From Alphaproteobacteria bacterium RIFCSPHIGHO2_02_FULL_46_13 (GTDB taxonomy: Bacteria > Pseudomonadota > Alphaproteobacteria > Micavibrionales > Micavibrionaceae), in the NCBI GenBank assembly GCA_001767915.1, contig MEMI01000047.1, positions 53,455-96,209 of the forward strand: DNA of 42,755 nucleotides, written 5' to 3'. Positions 1 through 7,885 of this stretch are shown here, one piece after another (the stretch's first letter is position 1; every line of letters begins with the position of its first letter). A program made the translations under genes and the position numbers. Under the pieces are notes generated by a model that saw nothing but the letters and a program-made list of their open reading frames with translations, did no database searches and was not told the DNA's origin.

Positions 1-623
1 ACGGCGCTCTCACCATCAATCGATGCCGTCATGATGATTTGCCCAAGGGCGTTCACAAATTCTGACCAGCTATTATCTTCCATACCTTGTTTAAAATCAT
101 CTATGTTTGATAACTGTAACATCTGGATATTGGTGTCTTGGCGTTTGGACATACGTTCGGATAATTTTTTGCGAACGATTTGTTCGAACTCTTTCGCATC
201 CATAATTTTTTTAATACTGGTTCCATTATCCTCAAGCCCCATCATTTTCAAAAGGCTATCGCCTTGCGAAATAGAGATACTGATATTGCCGTCAGGGGAT
301 AATTTAAAACTATTCAAAAAGACATGTTTGATTTTCGTTTTGTCTTTGGGGGATGCAAGCGTCACCAGATAGGGGCCTTGTTTACTGGAAACAGTATCGG
401 AGGTCTGGATGACCGACATTAACCCACGGTCATTTTCCGCGAAAATATCCAGAAAGGGGGTTTCTAAAAGTTCTTTGTCATCAATTCCGAGGAGGGCTTT
501 GGTTGCCCCAAGAGCATAGACGATTTTTCCGGTTTTTTCTATTTCTAATAATAAATCAGCGCTGGCGAACGAAAACGCGAGAAAACGATCCCTCTGAGAT
601 TTAATGTCATTATCGTTAGCCAT
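1..623 (-). CDS. PAS-like sensor protein, N-terminal part (runs off left edge)
   Basis: The minus strand is open from an ATG at 623-621 to the window edge, giving about 207 residues of an incomplete protein. The first 60 or so residues (start MANDNDIKSQRDRFLAFSFA) look like a PAS sensor fold: a helix, then LLLEIEKTGKIVYALGA, GIDDKELLETPFLDIFAEND. A second similar segment follows, with a hydrophilic helical linker near residue 150-190. No signal peptide or membrane segment is visible, so the visible part is probably cytoplasmic. The output domain lies outside the window; proteins of this shape often end in a signalling module such as a cyclic-di-GMP enzyme or kinase, but that is not visible here. 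The gene is divergent from ruvB across about 184 bp. Confidence 0.7.
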   Translation of the reverse strand, partial: MANDNDIKSQRDRFLAFSFASADLLLEIEKTGKIVYALGATKALLGIDDKELLETPFLDIFAENDRGLMSVIQTSDTVSSKQGPYLVTLASPKDKTKIKHVFLNSFKLSPDGNISISISQGDSLLKMMGLEDNGTSIKKIMDAKEFEQIVRKKLSERMSKRQDTNIQMLQLSNIDDFKQGMEDNSWSEFVNALGQIIMTASIDGESA

Positions 624-807
624 AGAGACCCTGTAAAAATTATGTCGTAATATTTTAATATATGAGGGAACGCAGATATAAGATTTGCCCACTATAGTTT
701 GAAAAAGCCCCCAAAGGAAGAGTCTGCCATAAATTAGTTAAAAAACCAGCTTGCCTAGGGTTTTTCTTTATCGCAAACTAAGAAAATCAAGCGAATCGGA
801 AATAATT

Positions 808-1851
808 ATGACGACTGCCCTGAAAGAGAATGACCTGTCTGCCGTACCTTTTGAAGAAGAAAAGGGCGATGAAGGTGCTTTGCGTCCGCAAACCATCGAA
901 GAATTCATTGGTCAGAAGGACTTACGCGCCAATCTTAATGTTTTTGTTCAGGCGGCCAGAGGGCGAAAAGAAGCGTTAGATCACGTCCTTTTCTTTGGCC
1001 CCCCCGGTTTGGGGAAGACAACCTTGGCACAGATCGTTGCGCGGGAATTGGGTGTCGGGTTTCGGGCAACTTCGGGGCCTGTGATTGCACGGGCGGGTGA
1101 TTTGGCGGCGTTACTGACCAATTTGCAACCTTTTGATGTGTTATTCATTGATGAAATCCACCGTTTAAACCCTGCGGTTGAGGAAATTCTCTATCCTGCG
1201 ATGGAAGACCGTAAGCTTGATTTGATTATTGGCGAAGGCCCTGCGGCGCGGTCAGTCCAGATTGATTTGCCGCCCTTTACATTGGTCGGGGCGACGACGC
1301 GCAGCGGGTTGCTGACCAATCCGTTGCGGGATCGGTTTGGAATTCCGATGCGGCTTGAATTTTATACGCCTGATGAACTTGTCCTGATTGTGACGCGGAT
1401 TGCGCGCCTGTTAAATATTAATATGACGGATGACGGGGCGATGGAAATTGCCAAGCGTTGTCGCGGAACGCCGCGTCTTGCTGGGCGGTTGACCCGCCGC
1501 GTGCGCGATTTTGCATCGGTGATGGGTGCGGGGGCTGTGATTGATGCCAAAGCCGCCGATATCGCCCTCACGAGATTAGATGTCGATTCCGCGGGGTTGG
1601 ACAGTATGGATCGCCGTTATCTCCGTACCATTGCCGAAAAATACAATGGCGGCCCCGTTGGAATTGAGACATTGGCCGCTATATTGGCAGAGCAAAGAGA
1701 TGTGATCGAGGATGTAGTGGAACCCTATTTATTACAACAAGGCTTGATTAACCGCACCCCGCGCGGGCGCATGGTCTCGCCCGAGGGGTTCAGATATTTG
1801 GGTCTCAATACCCCCAAGAATATTCAAAACGGATTATTTGCAGAGGAATAG
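808..1851 (+). CDS. ruvB: Holliday junction branch-migration ATPase RuvB
   Basis: 347 residues, the usual RuvB length. RuvB is the hexameric AAA+ motor that, with RuvA, drives branch migration of Holliday junctions in recombinational repair. Visible motifs: Walker A GPPGLGKT (about residues 64-71), Walker [11 protein letters not shown] (about 111-120), sensor I GATTR (161-165), LRDRFG with the arginine that contacts ATP across subunits (about 173-178), and a C-terminal winged-helix DNA-binding region with TPRGRM. An in-frame TTG at 751 would add 19 residues without family similarity, so the ATG at 808 was chosen. It heads a run into ybgC and the tol genes. ruvC and ruvA, frequent upstream neighbours, are absent: the next gene upstream is divergent. 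Confidence 0.96.
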   Translation: MTTALKENDLSAVPFEEEKGDEGALRPQTIEEFIGQKDLRANLNVFVQAARGRKEALDHVLFFGPPGLGKTTLAQIVARELGVGFRATSGPVIARAGDLAALLTNLQPFDVLFIDEIHRLNPAVEEILYPAMEDRKLDLIIGEGPAARSVQIDLPPFTLVGATTRSGLLTNPLRDRFGIPMRLEFYTPDELVLIVTRIARLLNINMTDDGAMEIAKRCRGTPRLAGRLTRRVRDFASVMGAGAVIDAKAADIALTRLDVDSAGLDSMDRRYLRTIAEKYNGGPVGIETLAAILAEQRDVIEDVVEPYLLQQGLINRTPRGRMVSPEGFRYLGLNTPKNIQNGLFAEE

Positions 1852-1852
1852 A

Positions 1853-2257
1853 ATGATCACCCATGATTTCCCTGTTCGTGTTTATTATGACGACACCGAT
1901 GCGGGCGGGGTGGTGTATCATGCCAATTACCTGAAATTTGCCGAACGGGCGCGCACGGAATACTTAAGAAGTCTGGGGTTTGAAAATACGCAAATTCGTG
2001 ACGAACATGGCATCATTATTGTTGTCAAATCGCTTGAAGCCGAGTATTTATCTCCGTCAAGACTTGATGATTTTCTAATTGTTCAAACCCGCCTTTTATC
2101 CGTTAAAAATACCAGTTTTGTGATGGAACAAAAAACCATCCGCGATGGGGCATGTGTGTTCAGCATGAATATCGTTCTGGTCTGTGTGAATGAGGCTGGG
2201 CGACCCAGTAAGATACCAGATGCCGTTAAAAACTCTTTTTTGAATGAGGGACTATAA
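1853..2257 (+). CDS. ybgC: Tol-Pal-associated acyl-CoA thioesterase YbgC
   Basis: 134 residues with the hotdog fold of 4-hydroxybenzoyl-CoA thioesterases. The family signature YYDDTDAGGVVYHANYLKF lies near the N-terminus; the Asp in DTDAGG is the expected catalytic residue. YbgC hydrolyses acyl-CoA thioesters in the cytoplasm and is almost always encoded just before tolQ. The ATG at 1853 lies one base after the ruvB stop and has AGAGGA six bases upstream; an earlier in-frame ATG at 1838 inside ruvB is less likely. The tolQ start follows the stop by two bases, so the genes are very probably one transcript and translationally coupled. Confidence 0.92.
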   Translation: MITHDFPVRVYYDDTDAGGVVYHANYLKFAERARTEYLRSLGFENTQIRDEHGIIIVVKSLEAEYLSPSRLDDFLIVQTRLLSVKNTSFVMEQKTIRDGACVFSMNIVLVCVNEAGRPSKIPDAVKNSFLNEGL

Positions 2258-2259
2258 AA

Positions 2260-3063
2260 ATGCCAGTACCAGAAACAGCCACAACTCCCGTTAGTTCTGA
2301 CGCTATTACAAATGTTGCAAATGGCGCCGTCTCTGGCGGACATGATTTGTCTATTATCGGGCTATTCATGCATGCCGACTTTGTTGTGCAATTTGTGATG
2401 TTGGTTTTGATTTCGATGTCCGTCTGGTGTTGGACGATTATTATTTCCAAACGCCTCACTCTTAAAAAATTAAACCGCCGTGCGGAAAAGTTTGAAGAGG
2501 CTTTCTGGTCTGGTGAATCCCTTGATAAATTATTCCAGCGCGTCCGTAAATCTGCACCCGACCCGATGTTGGTGACGTTTACCGCAGGGATGGAAGAATG
2601 GCAGGCGGGCGTTGCCGCAGGTATTCCGAAATCGGAAAGCCTTCAGGCCAGTTTGAAACAACGTGTTGAACGCGCCATGTCACTGGCGATTGTTCGTGAA
2701 ATGGACATGATGGAACGCGGCATGACCTTCCTTGCCACCACTGGCTCATCTGCAACCTTTATCGGGTTGTTCGGGACGGTCTGGGGGATTATGAATTCGT
2801 TTACCGCGATTGCGGCAATGAATAATACGTCTCTGGCGGTTGTCGCCCCTGGTATTGCCGAGGCTTTGTTTGCAACGGCGACTGGGTTGGTTGCGGCGAT
2901 TCCTGCGATGGTGTCTTACAACGTGTTTTCAACATCCCTAGGGCGGTATGGCGACAGGCTGCATAATTTCGCAACCGAATTCTCCGCGATCATGTCCCGC
3001 CATCTGGACGGACAAGAAGCCGCAGAGCGCACCAGTGCAAGCACCAAAAAAGTAGGGACATAA
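2260..3063 (+). CDS. tolQ: Tol-Pal system inner-membrane proton channel subunit TolQ
   Basis: 267 residues, of the MotA/TolQ/ExbB family. It has a first membrane helix around residues 35-57 (FVVQFVMLVLISMSVWCWTI), a long cytoplasmic loop, and two further helices around 155-180 (GSSATFIGLFGTVWGIMNSF) and 195-225. With TolR it forms the proton-driven motor that energises TolA during outer-membrane constriction at division. The first 25 residues are a hydrophilic extension rich in Thr, Val and Ala. A GAGGG ribosome site lies about ten bases upstream within the ybgC end. TolR starts seven bases downstream. Confidence 0.95.
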   Translation: MPVPETATTPVSSDAITNVANGAVSGGHDLSIIGLFMHADFVVQFVMLVLISMSVWCWTIIISKRLTLKKLNRRAEKFEEAFWSGESLDKLFQRVRKSAPDPMLVTFTAGMEEWQAGVAAGIPKSESLQASLKQRVERAMSLAIVREMDMMERGMTFLATTGSSATFIGLFGTVWGIMNSFTAIAAMNNTSLAVVAPGIAEALFATATGLVAAIPAMVSYNVFSTSLGRYGDRLHNFATEFSAIMSRHLDGQEAAERTSASTKKVGT

Positions 3064-3069
3064 TCAACC

Positions 3070-3525
3070 ATGGGAATGAATATTCAATCAGGGGGCGGCG
3101 GCGGAGGGCGCGGGGGATACCGCAAATCCTATCGCCCTATGTCCGAGATTAACGTCACGCCGTTTATTGATGTGATGCTTGTTTTACTCATCGTGTTTAT
3201 GGTGACTGCTCCGCTTTTAAGTGCGGGGATTCCTGTTGATCTGCCGAAGACTGAGGCCGCATCCGTATCCGAGAAAGATGATAAACCGTTAGAGGTTGCC
3301 GTAAATAAAAAAGGCGATATCTATATCGGGGAAACCAAAGTGACCGCGGCGGAGTTATTAGTCAAGTTAGCCGCGATTACAGGTGATGATAAAGAACGCC
3401 GTGTCTTTATCAAAGCCGACCAAGGTTTGGCGTATGGCAAGGTCATGGAAATTCTCGGTTCTATCAACAAAGCGGGATATAAAAAGGTCGCCTTAATCAC
3501 CGAACCAACACCGTCTAAAAATTAA
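3070..3525 (+). CDS. tolR: Tol-Pal system motor subunit TolR
   Basis: 151 residues of the ExbD/TolR family. After a glycine-rich N-terminus comes the hallmark SEINVTPFIDVMLVLLIVFM, a single membrane helix whose aspartate is the proton-carrying residue that works with TolQ. The periplasmic part (about 55-145) matches the TolR fold, including PVDLPKTEA and IKADQGLAYGKVMEILG. A second ATG two codons downstream is an equally possible start. The gene sits between tolQ and tolA with spacers of only a few bases to about 20 bases. Confidence 0.95.
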   Translation: MGMNIQSGGGGGGRGGYRKSYRPMSEINVTPFIDVMLVLLIVFMVTAPLLSAGIPVDLPKTEAASVSEKDDKPLEVAVNKKGDIYIGETKVTAAELLVKLAAITGDDKERRVFIKADQGLAYGKVMEILGSINKAGYKKVALITEPTPSKN

Positions 3526-3546
3526 GATATCGAGTAATAGAGTCAA

Positions 3547-4419
3547 ATGGTTGTCGATCACAATAGACCCGAGGTCACCGAGCCTCCCAAATCAAAGAAA
3601 GCGTTGATCATATCGATCAGCCTGCATTTGGTTGTCTTTTTGTTGATCATTTTCGGACTGCCTCATTTCAGAACTGAACCTGTGATTTCCGAGCCCGTAC
3701 CGATTGAATTGGTTGCCGATATTGGTGAGATGACCACCACCAATAAAAAACCGGTGGATGCGCCCAAACCTAAAGAGGAAAAGCCGCCAGAGCCTCCAAA
3801 GAAAACAGAAGAACCCAAAAAACCGCCTGAGCCGAAAAAATCTACGCCTGAGCCTCCGGCTGAAGAAGTGTTGAAAGACCCGCCAAAGCCCGACAAGCCA
3901 GTTGAAAAAGTGGATGATAAGGCTGAGAAAAAGATCGAGAAAAAGCCTGAACCCAAAAAAGAAAAACCGAAAAAAACCGAGCAAAATGATTTTGACTCGC
4001 TTCTGAAAGATTTAACCCCGACCGAAAAGCAACAACCGGATACGGATGAAGTTGCCCAAAAAATGACGGAACCAACCCCAGCCCCGAATGTTAGTCGGTT
4101 CGCGGATACTTTGAGCATGAGCGAGATGGATGCGTTACGTCAACAATTAAGCCAATGCTGGAGCGTCATGGCGGGGGCAGCCAATGCTGCGGATCAAGTG
4201 GTGGAAATTTCTGTCACGGTCAATGAGGATAGAACAGTTGCCAACGCCAAAATTGTCGATCAAGGCAAGTATAATTCAAATCCCTTCTTCCGTGCCGCCG
4301 CGGATTCTGCTATGAGAGCATTGCGTAATCCAATTTGCACACCACTGAACGTGCCGCCCAATAAATATAGCCAATGGCACCAAATGACTATCGTTTTTGA
4401 CCCTAAAGAAATGTTCTAA
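3547..4419 (+). CDS. tolA: Tol-Pal periplasm-spanning protein TolA
   Basis: 290 residues. One N-terminal membrane helix (about 17-38, KALIISISLHLVVFLLIIFG) is followed by a long linker (about 65-150) very rich in Pro, Lys and Glu (repeated KPPEPP/PKK patterns) instead of the alanine-rich helix of enteric TolA. The C-terminal domain (about 190-290) carries the TolA/TonB-like fold with LRQQLSQCWSV and VVEISVTVNEDRTVANAKIV; two cysteines (about 204 and 262) could form the conserved disulfide. TolA transmits TolQR motor force to Pal and TolB at the outer membrane. The linker's low complexity creates long meaningless antisense reading frames. Confidence 0.93.
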   Translation: MVVDHNRPEVTEPPKSKKALIISISLHLVVFLLIIFGLPHFRTEPVISEPVPIELVADIGEMTTTNKKPVDAPKPKEEKPPEPPKKTEEPKKPPEPKKSTPEPPAEEVLKDPPKPDKPVEKVDDKAEKKIEKKPEPKKEKPKKTEQNDFDSLLKDLTPTEKQQPDTDEVAQKMTEPTPAPNVSRFADTLSMSEMDALRQQLSQCWSVMAGAANAADQVVEISVTVNEDRTVANAKIVDQGKYNSNPFFRAAADSAMRALRNPICTPLNVPPNKYSQWHQMTIVFDPKEMF

Positions 4420-4422
4420 CGG

Positions 4423-4446
4423 ATGATCGAATGATCAGATGATCGG
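4423..4446. repeat. Three tandem 8-bp units between tolA and tolB
   Basis: The tolA-tolB spacer holds ATGATCGA, ATGATCAG and ATGATCGG in direct succession, so ATGATC recurs every eight bases and each unit contains a GATC site. This could be slippage, a small operator or a methylation target; nothing else supports a function. Confidence 0.4.
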
Positions 4447-4464
4447 AAAAGGAAAGTAAATAAA

Positions 4465-5781
4465 ATGACTAAATTTTTGTACTCGTTCTTGTTTGTTGCT
4501 ATCTCTGTCGTGTCCTCGATGGCACATGCCGAATTGCGTGTTGACGTCAATAAAGGAACGATGGATCCCATTCCGGTGGCGATTACACAATTTGTACCGA
4601 AGGATGGGTCAAACGATCAATTTGCGACCGATATTCCGAAAGTTATTTCGTCTGACCTTGAAAGTACTGGGTTGTTCAAACTGATTAATCCGCAATCCTT
4701 CATTCAAGACGCGGCATCGATGCAAACCCAAATTCGTTTTAACGAATGGAAAGCGATTAATGCACAGGCTTTGGTCAACGGAACTGTCACCAAACTTCCT
4801 GATGGGCGTACCCGCGTTGAATTCCGTTTGTTTGATGTGTTGGGGCAGACCCAGATGTCCGGTATGGCCTATATGACCACTCCGCAAAACTGGAGACGGA
4901 TTGCACACATTATCTCTGACGAGATTTACAAACGTTTGACTGGTGAAAACGGGTATTTTGACTCCCGTATCGTGTATGTTGCGGAATCTGGCCCGGGTGT
5001 AAAACGGATCAAGCGTTTAGCAATTATGGATCAGGACGGTGCAAACCAACGGTTCTTGACCAGTGGTCAGGCCTTGGTGTTGACCCCGCGTTTTTCCCCA
5101 AGCACACAAACGATTACCTATCTGTCATACGGCACAAACAACAAACCACGCGTTTATATCTATGACCTTGAGACCGGTCGCCAAGAAGTTGTCGGCGATT
5201 TCCCCGGCATGACATTCGCGCCACGTTTCTCACCTGACGGGAACAAAGTTGTGATGTCCCTATCACAAAACGGTAATAGCGATATCTATTCCATGAGCCT
5301 TGGTGGTGGGAACCCACAAAAATTGACCAACAGCCCGGGGATTGATACAGCGCCGAGCTATTCGCCAGACGGATCACAAATCGCGTTTGAATCTGACCGT
5401 GGCGGCACACAACAATTATATGTGATGTCTGCATCGGGTGGAAATCAACATCGCATTTCGTTTGGTGAAGGTCGTTATGCATCACCAGTTTGGTCACCAC
5501 GCGGCGATTTGATTGCCTTTATTAAAATGTTAAAAGGCCAATTCTACCTCGGCGTGATGAAACCAGACGGCACAGGAGAGCGTATGATTTCCAGCGCCTA
5601 CCATATCGAAGGCCCAACATGGGCGCCAAATGGTCGCGTGATCGCGTATTTCAAAGAATCCCCAGGGGCAAACGGTCGCACATCCAAAGTCTATAGCATT
5701 GATTTGACAGGACACAATGAACATGTCCTGAAAACCAACGGCGACGGATCAGACCCTGCTTGGTCGCCTTTGAATCCTTAA
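4465..5781 (+). CDS. tolB: Tol-Pal periplasmic beta-propeller protein TolB
   Basis: 438 residues. The Sec signal peptide MTKFLYSFLFVAISVVSSMA ends near AHA-E (about residue 22). An N-terminal alpha/beta domain (about 23-155) is followed by a six-bladed propeller (about 165-435) with recurring motifs such as TPRFSPSTQTITYLSYG, APRFSPDGNKVVMSLSQNG and APSYSPDGSQIAFESDRGG. TolB binds Pal and TolA in the periplasm. An AAAAGGAAAG ribosome site precedes the ATG. Unlike most alphaproteobacterial loci, pal does not follow. Confidence 0.96.
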   Translation: MTKFLYSFLFVAISVVSSMAHAELRVDVNKGTMDPIPVAITQFVPKDGSNDQFATDIPKVISSDLESTGLFKLINPQSFIQDAASMQTQIRFNEWKAINAQALVNGTVTKLPDGRTRVEFRLFDVLGQTQMSGMAYMTTPQNWRRIAHIISDEIYKRLTGENGYFDSRIVYVAESGPGVKRIKRLAIMDQDGANQRFLTSGQALVLTPRFSPSTQTITYLSYGTNNKPRVYIYDLETGRQEVVGDFPGMTFAPRFSPDGNKVVMSLSQNGNSDIYSMSLGGGNPQKLTNSPGIDTAPSYSPDGSQIAFESDRGGTQQLYVMSASGGNQHRISFGEGRYASPVWSPRGDLIAFIKMLKGQFYLGVMKPDGTGERMISSAYHIEGPTWAPNGRVIAYFKESPGANGRTSKVYSIDLTGHNEHVLKTNGDGSDPAWSPLNP

Positions 5782-5788
5782 TTAAAAG

Positions 5789-5804
5789 CCCCTCGAAAGA
5801 GGGG
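5789..5804. terminator. Hairpin after tolB
   Basis: CCCCTC / GAGGGG form a 6-bp stem around a GAAA tetraloop, 8 bases past the tolB stop. On the plus strand it is followed by a G tract (nine G at 5801-5809) instead of T; on the minus strand it is followed by CTTTTAAT. It could end tolB transcripts weakly, or minus-strand transcripts that run past rppH. Confidence 0.5.
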
Positions 5805-5901
5805 GGGGGTGTTGTAATTTAAGCAATAAACAAATGTTTGACATAATTATATTTTTATGAGAGTCTGTCTTGCAGAATTTAAAAAGATTAGAGATCTCCG
5901 A

Positions 5902-6207
5902 ATGTCCGATAGCAATACACAAACGACTATTCAGCAAGAGAATGAGCGGCAACGAAATGGATATGAGGTTGCAGCTCGAGCAAAATTTTTATCTTCTTTT
6001 AATGCTGTTGCATCGCTATTCAGCCTGAGTGCAGCTTTCTACATCGCAAATCGCTCACTGCCTATGGCGGCTGTATGTGGAACGGTGGCTTGTGTTTGTG
6101 CTGTTCTCTCTGATCTTACTTTAGAGTGGGCTACAAAATCTATTGCAGAAGAAAATGCCAGAAGAGCTTCGGCTGCTAATCGGAATAATTCAGTCAAACT
6201 AGGCTAA
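5902..6207 (+). CDS. Small two-helix membrane protein of unknown function
   Basis: About 101 residues from the ATG at 5902; an ATG at 5857 in frame would add 15 residues, and neither has a convincing ribosome site. The N-terminus is hydrophilic and Gln/Asn-rich (MSDSNTQTTIQQENERQRNG), then two membrane helices around 31-49 and 53-71, then a charged tail. No family is recognised. It occupies the place after tolB where pal is normally found but does not resemble Pal: it has no lipobox and no OmpA-like domain. Its stop codon directly abuts the rppH stop on the other strand. Confidence 0.6.
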   Translation: MSDSNTQTTIQQENERQRNGYEVAARAKFLSSFNAVASLFSLSAAFYIANRSLPMAAVCGTVACVCAVLSDLTLEWATKSIAEENARRASAANRNNSVKLG

Positions 6208-6678
6208 TTATTTTATATCCTTAAACAATTCAATAACCTTCGCGTAAGTCTCCCGTTTAAACGGGACGATGGCGTCCACGGTTTCGGATAGTGGAATCCA
6301 TTTCCATGCGTCAAACTCGGGTGGGGTGTGGCTGTTGAGATTGATGTCTGTATCAACGCCTGTGAATCTCAGGGCAACCCATGTTTGTTCTTGTCCGCGA
6401 TATTTTCCGCCCCAATGTTTGGTGGAGAGTTCCATGGGGACGTCATAGCAAATTCTTTGGTCTGCGATGCGGATGATTTCGACTTTATTTGTGCCGACTT
6501 CTTCCTGAAGTTCGCTCAGTGCGGCAGTTTGAATATCTTCGCCTTCGTCAACGCCGCCTTGGGGCATTTGCCATCCATCGGGATTATCAATTCGACGCCC
6601 CATGAAAACATGGCCGTTTTGATTAAAGAGAACCAAGCCAACACAAGGGCGATAGGGGAGATTAGTGTTTTGTGTCAT
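6208..6678 (-). CDS. rppH: RNA 5'-pyrophosphohydrolase RppH (Nudix)
   Basis: 156 residues from the ATG at 6678 (start MTQNTNLPYRPCVGLVLFNQ), which matches RppH N-termini; a longer frame reaching 6741 would only add translation of the preceding gene's Lys-rich end. RppH removes pyrophosphate from triphosphorylated mRNA 5' ends and so starts decay. The Nudix box starts at GGVDEGEDIQTAAL and ends SELQEEVG: the arginine expected in the REUXEE core is a serine (AGC). The RppH features WQMPQGG and WKWIPLSE are present. The start overlaps the end of the deacetylase-like gene by 17 bases, as the last gene of the envelope operon. Confidence 0.92.
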   Translation of the reverse strand: MTQNTNLPYRPCVGLVLFNQNGHVFMGRRIDNPDGWQMPQGGVDEGEDIQTAALSELQEEVGTNKVEIIRIADQRICYDVPMELSTKHWGGKYRGQEQTWVALRFTGVDTDINLNSHTPPEFDAWKWIPLSETVDAIVPFKRETYAKVIELFKDIK

Positions 6679-7882
6679 TCGATTTTTCTTCGACTTTTTC
6701 AGCTTTTTCAACTGGTGCAGGCTCTTTTTTATCAGGTGCATTTTCAGAGATATGAACGCTGTAAGTGAGCGGAGCCAGTTGAATATGTTTTGCCGCCAAT
6801 GATTTTTGCCATTCCGAAATGATAGCGGCGGTCAGCATCGACGGATGAAACACCGCAACGGCATGACCATTATCCAGAGATATTTTTTCAATGGCACTGA
6901 GGGCATTTGTAATATCTGCTTTTGTAAGGCGACCATCAATCCATAAATCGCCATTAATATAGGGGGCGTTGGTTTGGGTGGCGGCGATACTGATGACAGG
7001 ATCTTTCGGATAGAGTTGCGTAATGCCTAAGCCTCTGAGCGATACGGTATTGAGCAGGGATTTCAAGTCTGGAGAGGCTTCGTCAAAACTTGGTTTTACA
7101 TCAAAGGCAATTCCCGCATACCCTGTGGCTTTGCCTAAATGGGTATTAAGGCGCGCCACATTTTCTTTGGTATTGAGGCCAGAGAGAATGGTATTGGGGC
7201 CCATATTAATAATGCTTGTGTCATTTGCGACACCCTGCATCGGAATGCCCATCCACACTTCCATCCCTTTGGAACGGGCGGCAGATAGCTTTGCCTGAAG
7301 ATTGCTTGAATAGGAAGATGCAACAAAACTTGTGGCGGCGGGCAGAGTTTCAAGGGCATGTTTGGCGAGTTTATCAGACAGGCCATACTCAACCATCACC
7401 AATGATATGACCCCTTTGGTTTCTGGGCTTAATTTGAACGGTGCTTTATATGCATCAAATGATTTTAGTCCGTCCGATGCACGCACAATTGGTAAAAAAC
7501 CGTCAGGTGTTTTTTCGGTGAGCCCCGCAATTGAATCTTCAATTACTATTTCAGTAGGCTCTGGCTCGGTTGCATCGGGAAGGTCTTCGGCGGTCAGAGG
7601 ATGGGCGGTATCCCCTTCATCTGTTGTAGGTTTTGGTGTGTCTTTTGGTTCTTCGACAATTGTCTGGATCGGTTGGTCTTCGACCTTCTTGGCAATTTCA
7701 AGAGTTGCCATGACCTTGCCTGTCGGCGTTATATCTTCAACAGGTTCGGCAATAAATATTTGATAAATACCAACCGTTGCAAATAGAGCAATGATGAGCA
7801 GGGCTAACGAAAGACAAAAGGTTTTTAATGGAAAAATTCCATCAACCGTATCTTTTATCTGTGTAACCGATAGCACTGCCAT
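6662..7882 (-). CDS. Divergent polysaccharide deacetylase family protein (YibQ-like)
   Basis: 406 residues. A membrane anchor near residues 18-43 (LKTFCLSLALLIIALFATVG) is followed by a Pro/Glu/Thr-rich linker (about 60-125) and a domain (about 155-385) typical of the divergent polysaccharide deacetylase group (DUF610): GVISLVMVEYGLSDKLAKHA, LPAATSFVASSYSSNL, GMEVWMGIPMQG, GYAGIAFDVKPSF and a C-terminal HAVAVFHPSM. The exact biochemical activity of this family is not settled; position suggests periplasmic peptidoglycan or glycan work. It lies three bases after ctpA's start-side neighbour end in the usual alphaproteobacterial envC-ctpA-yibQ-rppH order. Its Lys/Glu-rich end overlaps rppH. Confidence 0.85.
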   Translation of the reverse strand: MAVLSVTQIKDTVDGIFPLKTFCLSLALLIIALFATVGIYQIFIAEPVEDITPTGKVMATLEIAKKVEDQPIQTIVEEPKDTPKPTTDEGDTAHPLTAEDLPDATEPEPTEIVIEDSIAGLTEKTPDGFLPIVRASDGLKSFDAYKAPFKLSPETKGVISLVMVEYGLSDKLAKHALETLPAATSFVASSYSSNLQAKLSAARSKGMEVWMGIPMQGVANDTSIINMGPNTILSGLNTKENVARLNTHLGKATGYAGIAFDVKPSFDEASPDLKSLLNTVSLRGLGITQLYPKDPVISIAATQTNAPYINGDLWIDGRLTKADITNALSAIEKISLDNGHAVAVFHPSMLTAAIISEWQKSLAAKHIQLAPLTYSVHISENAPDKKEPAPVEKAEKVEEKSNDTKH

Positions 7883-7885
7883 AGA

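Noticed and set aside
751-807. TTG start extending ruvB by 19 residues
   Set aside because: The extension has no RuvB similarity and the ATG at 808 gives the normal family length.
3592-4118. Phe/Gly-rich minus-strand frames opposite tolA
   Set aside because: Mirror translations of the low-complexity Pro/Lys/Glu linker of TolA.
5801-5809. Nine-G run after tolB as a possible programmed slippage site
   Set aside because: It lies outside any coding frame; more simply a hairpin flank or a sequencing-sensitive tract.
5838-5870. TTGACA before the small membrane protein
   Set aside because: The -10 position reads GAGTCT; no matching box at 16-18 bases.
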